From the NCBI RefSeq assembly GCF_023343835.1, contig NC_064439.1, positions 20,903,433-20,967,432 of the forward strand: DNA of 64,000 nucleotides. The letters run 5' to 3'. Origin of the DNA: Lagopus muta (lineage: Eukaryota > Chordata > Aves > Galliformes > Phasianidae). The notes beneath the pieces are model-generated. The model searched no databases and was not told the DNA's origin. It worked only from the letters and a program-made list of their open reading frames with translations. Of the stretch, positions 33,601-44,234 are shown piece after piece. The position numbers were made by a program, and so were the translations under genes. Position 1 is the stretch's first letter. Every line of letters begins with the position of its first letter.

Positions 33601-36600
33601 ATACAATATAAATGAGCTCTTCCAGTGTACAAAGCAATACCATGTTTCAATCCAAGTAAGAGCTTTTAATCATTACTTGTTAGAAACACTGACAGCAGAC
33701 AATCTGGAGACACTTTAAACTCTATATAAAATTAATTTGCTCTTAGCTCAATCCATAAAGGTTTTGGGTTTCAATCGAAGTGGTCCTTCATATTTTAGCA
33801 CAGAGATGATTTTAACAAGGTGCTTTACTCCCTGCACTCAATTTTGTAAATGGAATGCTATGCCCCAGCACAGAATGTTTGGGTCAGTATCAAAGCTCAA
33901 CTTCCATTGCAAACCAAAACTGCACAGCTCAGCAGTGGAGAAAACGAAGGCAGCTGAAGAGAAGCCCTAAGTGCACAGAACTAAATAGAGAATTTACATT
34001 TTAAAGTAGTCCATATGGAAAGAAAGCCTCTTCACCATGCAAATAAAAGAAACTGAAGAAAGCACAACTGCAAGCACTCTCTAGTAGATGGGATAAGAAT
34101 TAGTGCACGTTAGCATTGTTGCTTTGTCCGTTTAAATTGTTAACTTACGTTTATAGGCTCCTGCAATCCCTGACTGGGTGAGACATCTCTGTAGCTCATC
34201 AGCATCTATTTGTCCATCCTTTCGATAACAGAAGATGTATCAGCTATTGCTTTAAATCGCTCTCCCATGTTGGTTACTCCCAGTACCCACTCCCTTTTCC
34301 ATAGGCATTGATTTATTAATCCTTCTGTGAAACAACTGATTACCTGTCTCTATTTCTGCTGTAAGTCAAAATGCTATCAATGACCCCTATTAATGAAGTT
34401 TCTTTAGCTGATACTTTTACAACATGCACTACCTTTCACATTTAGCGTTCCCAAAAAATGAACAGGATTGGCAGGTTTCAGTGGGTTCAATGGGTATTTC
34501 TTTTACTCGAAGTTCAATGGGTATTTCTTTCACTTCAGAAATTTATGATTTCACTGCTACAGTAGAAAACCTGGAACCCAGATCGTATACATCCTCTTCT
34601 CAAGACTGCCTCAAGACTTAGAAATTTAAAGAAAAAAGAAAGAGAAGAGAAGAGAAGAGAAGAGAAGAGAAGAGAAGAGAAGAGAAGAGAAGAGAAGAGA
34701 AGAGAAGAGAAGAGAAGAGAAGAGAAGAGAAGAGAAGAGAAGAGAAGAGAAGAGAAGAGAAAAAGGGCAGTTGGTGAATACTAAGCTGTTAGCAGAACAA
34801 ACACAAGCAGAAAGCAAACCATTTTGAAAAAAAAAAAAAAAAAAGAGAATGAGCCAGTACCAGAAAAGGTGTATCCACACAGTCTGGTAAACAATGTCCT
34901 TCCAAAGTATGCCTTTTGGGGCCAAGCAGAGAAAACAACTACTAAGTCATGGACAGCACGACTGATCACGCATGAACTGACCAAAGCAGAATTGCAATTC
35001 TATGCTGTGCTCCCTACAAACCAACATGAAGCTCAGTTCACAGACAGTTTGAGTATAATTTAATCTCATTCAAGGACAGAGCATTTGCAGTGGAATTGCC
35101 GGATCGTGGCCAGAACCAACGGCTGAGCAGCAGGAGAGAATGTGTGGCTAACCAGGGAGCTCAGGTGCAAGAAATGCATCTGTGTGACGGCAGGGGAGGA
35201 GCCTGCATCCACCCCTCCTCACCCTCATTTAAGGGTGAGCAACCAAGGGAGCAGCATCTCTTTGGATAGAGGTTGTGCTCCTCTTGAGCTGTTACTGGAA
35301 GGGGGTGAGCCAATTTTACTTTTTTTTTTTTAATTTTTTTTTTATTTTTTACCTATTTGCTCTGTACGGTTTGTATCCTACTACAAGGCAATGTCATCAC
35401 CTTCTTCTGCCGTACAACACTGTATCTGCAGGCACCAAAAGCAATGTTACATCAACTCTTTATTCCTTATTTAATGCTTTACTTAAAACAAATTTGTTTC
35501 TATTTCTTTTTTCTTCAGGTATAGAGATACAGCATAGCATGGTCAAAATGATGCAGCCAGGTGACTCAGAAATCATAGAACCATACAATGGCTTAGGTTG
35601 TTGGAAGGGACCCAAAGGATCATCAAGTTCCAACCTCCCCTAACACAGGCAGGGCCACCAACCTCAAGATAAGAAAGCAAATGAAGTATCATTTATTAGC
35701 AAAAGAGTAGTTAATATATTAAATGACATTTGACATGGTCTAGAAAAAGAAGGTAACGTTTTGATTCTATGCCACACTAATGGCAGCAGGAAGACAGGGC
35801 TGCATCCAATCTATTCCATCACCCTAGCTGTACAGCTGCATCAGAAACATTATGCTCACAAGAAAATTAAAGCATGAAACAATAATTTCAATTAGCCATG
35901 TATATTAAGAAGCAAGTATCCTTAAAGCCCTTGTGTATTCTGAAACAAAAGCCAGATCTGGATAACTTCAGAGTAGAAAGTAAGACAAAAAAGCATGATC
36001 TTTTGATTGTGTTTATATTACCATGAAAGGGCCTGGCCTTTATCTTTCAAAGGAGAGTTTAAAGAGCTAGACTGTAGAAGGCACAGAGGCTTTGGAAACA
36101 TTAAAAATTATTTATTAGTTCCTATGGAGGCAATAATAAGGATTTGACTTCTTTCCATAAACAAAGGCAATTCATCAAATCAAGACAAGAGTTCTGCTGT
36201 AAATTACTTGAAGTAGTTTGCAAGAAAGCTCGGGCAACATTCTATATTAGGCATAAAAACAACACAGTGGCAAACCACTACAAAAGTTCTATAGCAAGGA
36301 CTACTGGAGAACTGTGATATGTGGCTTTGTGCAGACTTTTGTAGCAGGCTGTGAAAACAACTGATAATTTATGTTTGATTTCACTGATTCCCTAACAGAA
36401 TTTTTGCTTCTGGACAACTACTGGTCCCTGGAACAGACTCTTCTGATTCTAAGGTCGAAATAATTTAAAAGCTACTCTATTTATTTCCATAAGGAATGGT
36501 TTCTACAAATAAAGGGTATTTAGAGTACCAACATAAATACTTGAGGTAATAACTTGATTGTACCCGCTGGCTTTCTAGTTTTCAGTAACCAGGCCCCACC

Positions 36601-38587
36601 TAAGCTGTCTGGGAGTGTTCTATGCTGTACTTAAGTCCAGCTCTTGCCATAGCGCTGCATTCTGCATGCTGATACCTCTCTCTTCTTCTTTTCACCAGGA
36701 CCCGACTCATTTTTCCCAGCATCAGTTACAGGCTCTAACGCTGATTCCTGACACTGGTGGCACATGAACGCAGAGAAGCACTCAAGCTGGGAAATTATCA
36801 TTCAGCCCAGTCTTACTGGAGAACCTTTACACATAACAGTTGAATTAACCCAATGTTCACCTTTACTACAAAAATATAGGGTCTATGTATTTGCACATGT
36901 AGTGTTAGAGAAATAGCATATAGACTGAACGAAGCATTATTAATTGCAAAGAATAACAATGTGAACAAAAAGCCATAACCCAAATCACAGTCTTAATCTG
37001 AAAACTTAAACATGAGCAAGTCATCTGAATTTAAACCCCATGCTGTCGTTACATGTACTTGTGGGTATGAGATCCAGGAGCAGAGTTCTACATTTCCACA
37101 CACTCCATAAGTGTGCAGTATAAAGCTTTGTTATAGACAGAACTTCTGGCTCAATAAATCTGATTTGCTCCTAACCTTATCTCCAGAACAACCACAAATA
37201 TATGTACAATTACAAAGGGAAGACAGTTGTGAACGCCCTTTGCTCATGAAAGGGTAGTCCTACAACAAACCTAGATGTTGGCTCAAGTAGAGACTGCCAC
37301 TGCAGTTATGACTCTATTAAGCTATTTCATCATACAATGATACCTTTCTTACTGGCATTTCCTGCTTTTACTAACAGCACCTTCACAGCTGATGTCCCCA
37401 TTGTTTCTGGCTTTCTTTTCCAAAAACAGCATTTCCCAACCAATGGCTGAGCCACAATTCAGCTGTGGCATTTCAAGTAAATACAATCATCACATATACA
37501 GGAACTATACACAGGCTGTTCATACGCACAGCTGTATCTCAAACAGTACAGATACATAGCTATACACTAACTATGCAGATTGAATAATGCTAACCAGCTC
37601 TTCGACTGTGCTGATGCATTTCAGCATATATGATAAGTAAGAACAGTCAACAATTTATCAACAACTTGAAACCATGGAGCTCTCCCTGCTGCAAAAATTA
37701 GGCATTTCTAAAATACAACGTAGAAATGATTGTCTCCCAAAATAAGAAGTAAATAACACTTTGTAAGTTTACCTGTCCAGCTACTGTAGCAAAATAACCG
37801 TACAGAGGATCCTGAGCCTGTCCAGGGAACGCTGGGCCTCCTGGAGCAGCTCCATACTTTAGAAATCAAGAAGAAAACGTATTAATTTTAAAGTAATGAT
37901 TCAGATAGGTACACAAAATAATAACATCTGTACTTGTACATCTGAGCCTGCGTGCTGCTGTACAGCCTGTGTGTGCCAACAGATGTTGCTGTCACCACTG
38001 ACATGCACAACCCACTGCCTCACTGCGCTCACATCCACTGTTTCATCTCCACAAACGTCCAGTCAGCGAATGTCAGTGGGTGCCATTTTTCCCGCGTGGA
38101 GGAATTCAGTTCCGCGCCTTTGCTACAGCCCACACTTCATGTCCGATGGCATTCTGTCAGCCTTGCCCCCCCGCTGCCATCTGTCACACAGCAACGAAAC
38201 GTAACGGAACATTAGTGGGAAGGTTCCGCATCTATGCCATACCACCAATATCCGCCTCTGACGCCGCGGGCCAGCACGATAAAACAGGAGGCGTTAGTTT
38301 CGGAGCAGCCCTCGTACATACCCTGAAAGCACTGCTATCACTCAAGCCGGCTCTGACGTACTCTTTGGTACTATTTCAGCCCCTCCGCACCCCGACACGC
38401 GCCGATGCGGCCCCTTCCTTCTCCGCGGGGCCGGGATCGTGCCTTGCGCACCGCACCGGCCCCGCGGCCCCCCACCGAGAGCCCCGCGGCTCCGCGCCCC
38501 TCATCCCGCCCGCCGCCCGGGCGCAGACCCGCTCACCCCGCCCTGGTAGTAACCGCCGCCGGGCGCCGGCTGCCCGGGGAACGCCAT
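30646..38587 (-). CDS. SRI: SRI, sorcin, complete coding sequence
   Basis: Sorcin is a small cytosolic penta-EF-hand calcium sensor that moves to membranes on Ca2+ binding and is known to modulate ryanodine receptors and Ca2+ handling. Eight coding exons on the - strand (38587-38537, 37856-37773, 34218-34149, 33480-33437, 32398-32251, 32111-31998, 31345-31287, 30672-30646) join in phase to 198 codons, the same length as the human protein. The N-terminus is the Gly/Pro/Tyr-rich segment [19 protein letters not shown]-hands follow: [11 protein letters not shown] near residues 42-52, loop D83-E94 ([12 protein letters not shown]), loop D113-E124 ([12 protein letters not shown]), and the degenerate [11 protein letters not shown] and VNFQYDDF. 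The protein ends in CVMSI. The start is the only ATG in exon 1 in frame and lies in a CpG island. It is tail-to-tail with ADAM22. Confidence 0.98.
30673..31286 (-). other. SRI intron 7
   Basis: 614 bp. Nothing recognised besides splice signals. Confidence 0.75.
31287..31345 (-). CDS. SRI: SRI coding exon 7
   Basis: (E)[19 protein letters not shown], residues 171-190, entering in phase 1 after TTTGCAG and leaving in phase 0 at GTAAGT. Covers the linker and the first part of EF5. Confidence 0.96.
31346..31997 (-). other. SRI intron 6
   Basis: 652 bp containing a CR1 tail fragment at about 31495-31577 in the opposite orientation to SRI. Confidence 0.75.
31495..31577 (+). repeat. CR1 retroposon 3'-tail fragment
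   Basis: It reads GGTTGGACTAGATGATCTTG then TTCCAACCCTGTGATTCTAT and GATTCTGATTCTAT, the standard CR1 3' end with its short terminal repeats. Very short, and lies within SRI intron 6. Confidence 0.93.
31998..32111 (-). CDS. SRI: SRI coding exon 6
   Basis: (G)[19 protein letters not shown] then [18 protein letters not shown], residues 133-170 with EF4. Enters phase 1 and leaves phase 1 (act g|) at donor GTATGT. Confidence 0.97.
32112..32250 (-). other. SRI intron 5
   Basis: A 139-bp intron with clear AG and GT borders. Confidence 0.85.
32251..32398 (-). CDS. SRI: SRI coding exon 5
   Basis: [20 protein letters not shown] then [20 protein letters not shown] and ELEKALTTM. Contains most of EF2 and all of EF3, the high-affinity pair of sorcin. 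The calcium ligands D85, S87, T89, E94, D113, D115, S117, T119 and E124 are present. Confidence 0.98.
32399..33436 (-). other. SRI intron 4
   Basis: About 1 kb of AT-rich intron. No repeat or exon recognised. Confidence 0.7.
33437..33480 (-). CDS. SRI: SRI coding exon 4
   Basis: A short 44-nt exon, (P)[15 protein letters not shown]83 at its end is the first calcium ligand of EF2, so the EF2 loop is split across this exon and the next. Confidence 0.95.
33481..34148 (-). other. SRI intron 3
   Basis: 668 bp. Nothing recognised. Confidence 0.7.
34149..34218 (-). CDS. SRI: SRI coding exon 3
   Basis: [20 protein letters not shown] then AYK, leaving phase 1 at GTAAGT. Contains the EF1 loop and its exiting helix. 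Confidence 0.96.
34641..34760 (+). repeat. (AGAGA)n pentanucleotide microsatellite
   Basis: 120 bp of perfect 5-bp repeat (24 copies) with a purine-only strand. In the SRI sense it is a pure pyrimidine (TTCTC) tract about 420 bp upstream of exon 3. Confidence 0.97.
35122..35290 (+). repeat. Dispersed repeat copy, related to 46990-47185
   Basis: Shares ordered blocks with a second copy at about 47.0 kb: GGAGCTCAGGT, then GCATCCACCCCT, then CTCATTTAAGG, then a TACTGGA...GGGTGAGC end. ATTTAAG could be a TATA-like element. The family was not identified. It may be an LTR or a CR1 5' region (inference). Confidence 0.4.
35568..35660 (-). repeat. CR1 retroposon 3'-tail fragment
   Basis: The + strand reads AATCATAGAACCATACAATG, GTTGTTGGAAGGGACCCAAA and AAGTTCCAACCTCCCC, the reverse complement of a CR1 end. 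Co-oriented with SRI, inside intron 2. Confidence 0.9.
37773..37856 (-). CDS. SRI: SRI coding exon 2
   Basis: [20 protein letters not shown] then YFATVAGQ, residues 18-45, phase 0 at both ends. Completes the Gly/Pro-rich N-terminal domain and enters EF1. Confidence 0.97.
37857..38536 (-). other. SRI intron 1
   Basis: 680 bp, largely occupied by a mariner-like fragment (about 37925-38325), with the GC-rich promoter-proximal end from about 38380. Confidence 0.8.
37925..38325 (-). mobile_element. Mariner-like transposase fragment, copy 1 (CpG-rich)
   Basis: On the - strand the sequence reads [14 protein letters not shown], then a stop, then [20 protein letters not shown]. This is the N-terminal helix-turn-helix of a Tc1/mariner (SETMAR-like) transposase. 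It is broken by stops and lacks the catalytic region. It aligns by eye with the copy at 39630-40143, but almost every CpG here is TG or CA there. Family placement is by pattern recognition, not search. Confidence 0.72.
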
Positions 38588-38960
38588 CTTCGGCTCGCAC
38601 CTGCCCCTCCCGCCCGGCCTCGCCTGGCCGCAAACACTCGGCCGCGCCTGGGGGGGGGGTTGGGAGAACGGGAACGTGGGGCGGGTCGCCGGCTCCGCAG
38701 AGAGACGCCAGGAGGTTCTTCAATGCTGCGATGCAACTGACGGCTCCTGGTCGATGGGGCCGCCGAGCAACGCGAGGCGGGGCCGCAAGGCGCTGAGGGA
38801 ACGGAGGGCGATTCCCGCCCCCCCCCACAGGGGTGGTACGGCCCCGGCCTCGGCCCCGCGGCGGTTTTTTCTCCTCAGAGCGAGTGGGCGGCGCGCTGCC
38901 GCCGGGAGCGGCGCTTTTCTCGTCAGCGCCGAGGTGAGGCGCGGCCGGCGGTCGGGGCGC
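38010..38960. promoter_or_regulatory. CpG island with the SRI promoter
   Basis: CpG density rises sharply at about 38.0 kb and falls after 38.96 kb. It covers SRI exon 1 and the sequence upstream of the ATG. GC boxes are visible, for example GGGGCGGG at 38678-38685 and GGGCGG at 38886-38891. No TATA box was seen, so this is a typical housekeeping-style TATA-less promoter. The transcription start is unmapped. Confidence 0.85.
38537..38587 (-). CDS. SRI: SRI coding exon 1
   Basis: ATG at 38587-38585, then [17 protein letters not shown], 17 codons, donor GTGAGC. The Gly/Pro/Tyr-rich segment matches the sorcin N-terminus. Confidence 0.96.
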
Positions 38961-39007
38961 GTCGGGTGGTGCCGGTGGAGTCACCGCAAAGGTCATGGAC
39001 TCAGTGA

Positions 39008-39245
39008 TTCAATACTTCATGGAAACACAGGATCATTACATCACAGGTTGGAAAAACTCGGAGATCACCTGGTCCAGCCATCAGCCCGTCCCCACCCTGC
39101 CCACCGACCGTGTCCCTCGGTGCCACATCTACATGTTTCTTGAACACCTCCCAGGATGGTGACTGCAGCACCTCTCCGAGCAGCTGTGCCACTGCATCAC
39201 CGCTCTTTCTGAGAAGAAATCTTATCCTAATATCCAACCTGATGG
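39008..39245 (-). repeat. CR1 retroposon fragment
   Basis: A diverged reverse-complement CR1: CACAGGTTGGAAAAACTCGG, then CACCTGGTCCAGCCATCAGC, and at the far end TGAGAAGAAATCTTATCCTA. Lies just outside the CpG island, between the two mariner copies. Confidence 0.8.
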
Positions 39246-39629
39246 TAGAGGGAACATGTTTGAAGCCCATCTTTTGAAGGTGGCTGAGAAGCGAAGGAGT
39301 GATGAGGTTTTGGGCTTCACAGATAGGCTGTGTAGTAGCATATGTCGGTATCAAACTGCAGCAGCCAAGTGGCTTTACCAGAGTCAAACTGTTTGTAGTA
39401 CAGGTTATAAGAGGCGTGGTGCAAAATTTGTTCCAGCATACACTGATGTCTAGGCAAGAGAACTTCCTAATTAAATAAGACCTGGGTACAGTGATGAAAA
39501 GAATTAAAGGCTGGAAAAATTGCAAAGAAATTATAAAGCATGTAAGTGATAAGATTTGAAGAGACGTATGCCGATAAGCAAAATGTCAGATGTATATGAT
39601 ACTCAGGTCATTCTGAATGCTATGCCTCC

Positions 39630-40143
39630 TCTTTATTTCCATGGAAACTACAACTGCTACAGAGAGCACAATAACACTACTTGATGGAGCAAATTCATAG
39701 CTACAAAATGCTATTTTTCAGCAAAGTCACCACTATTAGCCAATTTGTGTGGATGAGCTGATCAAGACAGGTGTGACAGCAGTGTGCAGTCATCCAGAAT
39801 GTGGATTGTTTTTTGTGTCACTGTAGCCACTGCTGAAACACAACCACCCACTGCCTCACTGTGCTCATATCCACTTTTTGGTCTCCATAAACATTCAGCA
39901 AGAGCCAAGGAAGGTAATTTTTTCCACATGGAGGAATTTAATGACACACTTTTGTGTCATACACACTTCATGTCAGACACCACTTTGTCATGTCAGCCTG
40001 CCCCTCTGTTGCCATCTGTCACATGGCAACAAAATGGAACGGGATATTGTTGGGAAGGTTCAACCTCTACTGCTGTACCACCAACATCCACCTCTGATGT
40101 CATGGCCCAACATAATACAACAGAACAACCCTTGCATACATGA
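39630..40143 (-). mobile_element. Mariner-like transposase fragment, copy 2 (CpG-poor)
   Basis: The - strand contains L-L-N-like remnants of the same helix-turn-helix region (EFLH..., VYGD-type block) and farther on CLDQLIHTNWLI, a block typical of SETMAR-like mariner transposases. There are many stops and frameshifts. It aligns with copy 1 in SRI intron 1 and extends farther 3'. Confidence 0.72.
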
Positions 40144-41483
40144 GTGACCAGTGGCGTAAAGGGAATAGGAAGAACATTTTAATTGCACTGGTAAGAATGT
40201 AAATATGTAGACTTGTTGCTGGGTGAAGATGCTAAAACTGTAGTAACTGTATAGATAAACATGTCTCATAAGGTGGGTTTCTGTTTTTCTGCTTGAACTT
40301 GGTGCAAGCATCCAGCTATCCTCCATTTGCAGTTCTTCTAAGACTATTGGCAGTGAGCTTCCTGGTTAATGTTTGTGAGATTGTCTAAATTCAACCACAC
40401 ATATCCAAAGGAGCTAGGGAGATGAATATCACAAAGCAGTGCACTTTATATGGTTTGTTGGTAGGTGTTTTATTTGCACTGGTGCATTTGGGCTTTGTTC
40501 AGTTTTCATCCAAGGCAAAAAGAAGGCAGCGTGAGGAGGTTAACTTTTACGTATCTGCCTGAAGAGCTCCCGACCTCTTGGTAACTGTTGAATGTACAAA
40601 AAGATAGCATTAGTAATGCACCACTAAGAAATATGTGTGGAATATATGCTACTGGTTTTGTAGATCTCGGAGAATATGTAAGCCCTCTAGGGAGAAGACT
40701 GAAGAAAAGAAACACAGGATGCTAATTCAATTGCTTTTGAGATAACTCAGAATATTTGACTAAGAAAAGGCCTAAGTAAAATAATTTTGTCCAGAAAATG
40801 AAATTTTTGTGTACAGATTGTGCTCCATAGGTTTTTCTGGATTCTACATGATAGGATTTTAAGAGGGAATTCAAGAGAGCTACGGTGATAGCATTAATAC
40901 CTTCCAACCTGATCACTAGCCACATTCACTGCATCTGCCATGCTTCCTTAAGGTAAATGAAGGTCAGCATAAGTCTGCCTCTAGTCACAGACTTGCTGGC
41001 CTCACTCTGCTGCCCCACCAGGGACGTGAGCTCCTGCGTTCCAGGCTGAGGTCAACTCACTGTTGCACTGGAGTTCCTCCACCTGGAACCGGGAGCCTTA
41101 AGACTCACAGTGCTGCTGCTTTGTTCCAAAGTGGGGCTGTATGCTGAGGCTTCAGGCTTTCCTGCAAACTGGATATGGAGTTTGGCCTTTCCAGAACCAC
41201 AGTAGAAGAAGCTAGGGAGGAGAAAGGGAATTAAAGGGTAAAGTTCAAATTTTCTGAGATGTTTATTTAGTAAATCAGAAGCACTGAAAAGTTGAGAATA
41301 AGTTTATATTACTTAATGAGGGACAAGGAACCCCACTTCGTTACTTTTTTAGTGGCTATAACTTGGCAAGAGATGTAAATTCAGGCAGTGGAGAGGTAAA
41401 TATACATATAGTACAGACCAGAAGGCCTTACTATAATGCCTTGCTCAGCACCCAGAATGAACACACATCCATTGTTCAGCTGT

Positions 41484-41513
41484 TGTTTTTTTGTTTGTTT
41501 GTTTGTTTGTTTA
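41484..41513 (+). repeat. (TTTG)n microsatellite
   Basis: A short T run followed by about six GTTT units. Confidence 0.9.
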
Positions 41514-44211
41514 ATGACACCAGCCTTTCTTTTTCTATTTCCTGCACACTGTTTATACTCAATTCTACAGCCAGTTATTCTGTACAAGGATTTTCTGTTG
41601 CACTGATACCTACAATAGCCAACTACTTTGCTAGAATTGTCAAAGAATGTGCTTGCAGGGGTTGGGGTGGGGAAGGTATTTCTGACACTTTATGAGTAAA
41701 GATTGGTACAGAGATTAAAAGTTTTTATGAAGTTTGATTGCCCATTTTGAGCTACCTGAATTTTCACCAACTCGACATGACTTCAAGTCTCAGTTTACCC
41801 TTCCAGCTCCTTTAACAGATGGCTCAGTGATGAACTTCCTTATTCTTTTCCTTCTCTAGTTCCACTGTACTGTGGGACTTTTTCATTGCTCACCAGGCAT
41901 CAGCAAGAGTATCACTGAGAGCCTAAAGCAAGATAATCCTAACTGTGGATAGTACAGTTAATGAGGTTTTGATGCTGTGTTATTTGAGGTTAACAATCAG
42001 CTTTTATTCAGTACTGTACAATAGCACAACTTAACACATTAATTTCATTGTAAATATAGGTTAGTACATTCCCAAGATGAGATCTTTGCAGAATTAAAGC
42101 TAAAGTGTAGTTCTGCAGTAACAACATATTTCTGTTGCCTTGCAGCTTGCAGTTGGATGGTTCCCAAGATGGTCTTTAGCTAAAGTTGTAATTAAGGTAT
42201 TAAAATATCTGAATAAACATGTCTGTGGCTTGAAAAGACATTTAAAGTTCCGCTTAATTTGCATAGTACTTAACAATTGAACTGTATATGAACTACTGCA
42301 GCACAACAAAGCACAGCAATAAGACGTGATTCCCTCTTATTATTGTTACAATCACAAGTATCAGCATCTATGTTCTGACATATATCAGAATATATATTCT
42401 CAAATCTTACCTTTGTATGGGATAAAACTCAGATGTAATGACTGAAATATAAACTCCAAGGCCAGATGAACTTGTGAAGCAGCATCCTGAATATCCACCT
42501 ACAAGAGGGTATTCCTGGCACCACTCCCTCCTTTCTGAGGAATTTCTTAAAAAAAAAACCCTCAAAACACTACAGATCTCTAATGAAAACTGGACAAATC
42601 ATTCAGAAGGAAAGCCTGAAATGCACAACCTGTGGGCCAAAAATGAATCCAGCCTTTTTTAATATATTTTCTTTTCATTCGATTTTCTGTTTTGGCTGCA
42701 CTATGGCTTGGTTTTAGTACGTGAGCTGAAGCATTATTTAGTTTTGTAAAATTTCCAGCAGCTAGGACTTGTGAAAGCACTGGCTTGCTCTCAGGTAACC
42801 TGAACTCATTTCTGCCACTTCATGGATATAAACCTTCGCATCAAGGCTTAGCTGTGCATTAGTTATGCAAAAACTCAGTATGATGCTGCTCTCCTTGCCA
42901 TGTTGCACACTGAGCTCAGTTTTTCCAAGTGTTCACATATGAGGATTTAGGAATCTTGAGTTCTGAAATGTTGTTAGGTGTTAAAAAACGCTCACAGCTG
43001 GTTAGTCAACCATGGAGAAGTGCTTTTGGACACAAAACCAGCTTATGCAACATGAAAATGGTGTTTCAGATGTCTAAATTCATGGTCGTGAACCAATAGG
43101 TCTCTAGTGTTTATTTGTGCTCCCAATCCAAACTCTTAGGAGCTTTCTTGACAATCTGCGCAGATAATGTTTATTCTCTCCATGTCTACTGCTTGAACAG
43201 AGTTGACATCACTGTAGCATTACCAGAATTCAGCTTCATCTGCTGATCTGTGATTTCCATAATCGATGAGACTGGCTGAATTACTGGGGGAATGCCTTGG
43301 GCTGGTTTGCTGCAGCACTAATGCATGTGTGACTCACACAGGAGAAGTGGCATGCAAATAACAAACTCTGGGAAAGCAGACCTTATTATTTATTTATCTG
43401 TTTACTTAATTTAAGGCCAAAGCATGAATGCAGTGCCCCACTACCATGAATGATGCAACAGACTTGGGGAAATCACCAGTTTCAGCATGCCTGGCATGAA
43501 AATGTGCTGCACCCTGGGGAAAAAAAAGTTGCATTTCTGATCTTTGATGTCTCTTCTTGTTTGTTTTGCATGTTTTGGTTACTGTTGCTGTTACTGCCCA
43601 GGGTGTATGTCGAAAATTCCTCAAGTACTGCAAAACATATCCCCAAGTGGTCAACTGATGTATTTTCTCTTCCTGTCACAAAACTTTTACCTTTGAGTAC
43701 ACTTGTGAAGCACAAATGTTTTTCCTCCTGCTGTGGTTTCTTTATTTTTTTCTCTCATTTTTCTATTCTATTTTTTTTTCTCTCATTTAATTCCATATAT
43801 ATATATGTATGCATATATTGTAAAAAAGGTATATATTAAAAAAACCAAACGACTCTTCAATTTAAGGAATTGGTTCATTTAAGGAATCGTACTATTGCTG
43901 TCCCAGAGGATGCCCACCAGGTGTCAGACTGGTACTGCCGTATTACTAACACGGGTGCATCAGCCCATGCTCGGGCTTGGTAGCTTTTTAACCTATAGCA
44001 GTTTTTCACCATACACAAATGTAAGCTCAGCCAAAGAAACGGAACCCTCCTGGGCTGGCAGCTTTCTACTTGGGTCTCAGTGCTGATCCACAGTATTCCT
44101 CGGTAGTTTTTCTGAGCCATTCTTTGTGCCAATCTCTCTATGTATATTATCTAACAGTGGTTTAGGAGTTTATATGTAGGCTGATATGTTTATTTCTGGA
44201 GGAAAAAAACC

Positions 44212-44234
44212 AAACACACACACACACACACACA
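44212..44234 (+). repeat. (CA)n microsatellite
   Basis: About 11 CA dinucleotides in an otherwise AT-rich setting. Confidence 0.92.

Larger units (their letters stand above)
34219..37772 (-). other. SRI intron 2
   Basis: The largest SRI intron, 3.55 kb. It holds a pentanucleotide array at 34641-34760, an A run near 34828, a repeat copy at about 35122-35270 with poly-T tracts after it, and a CR1 tail at 35568-35660. Confidence 0.7.

Noticed and set aside
38080-38996. Open frames of 238 (+) and 206 (-) codons over the CpG island
   Set aside because: High GC removes stop codons by chance. They overlap SRI exon 1 in the wrong frame or strand, and composition is simple Pro/Arg/Ala/Gly.
43875-44132. 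Open frames on both strands that at first looked like a repeat-derived coding piece
   Set aside because: Could not be matched to CR1, mariner or any known gene. Likely chance.
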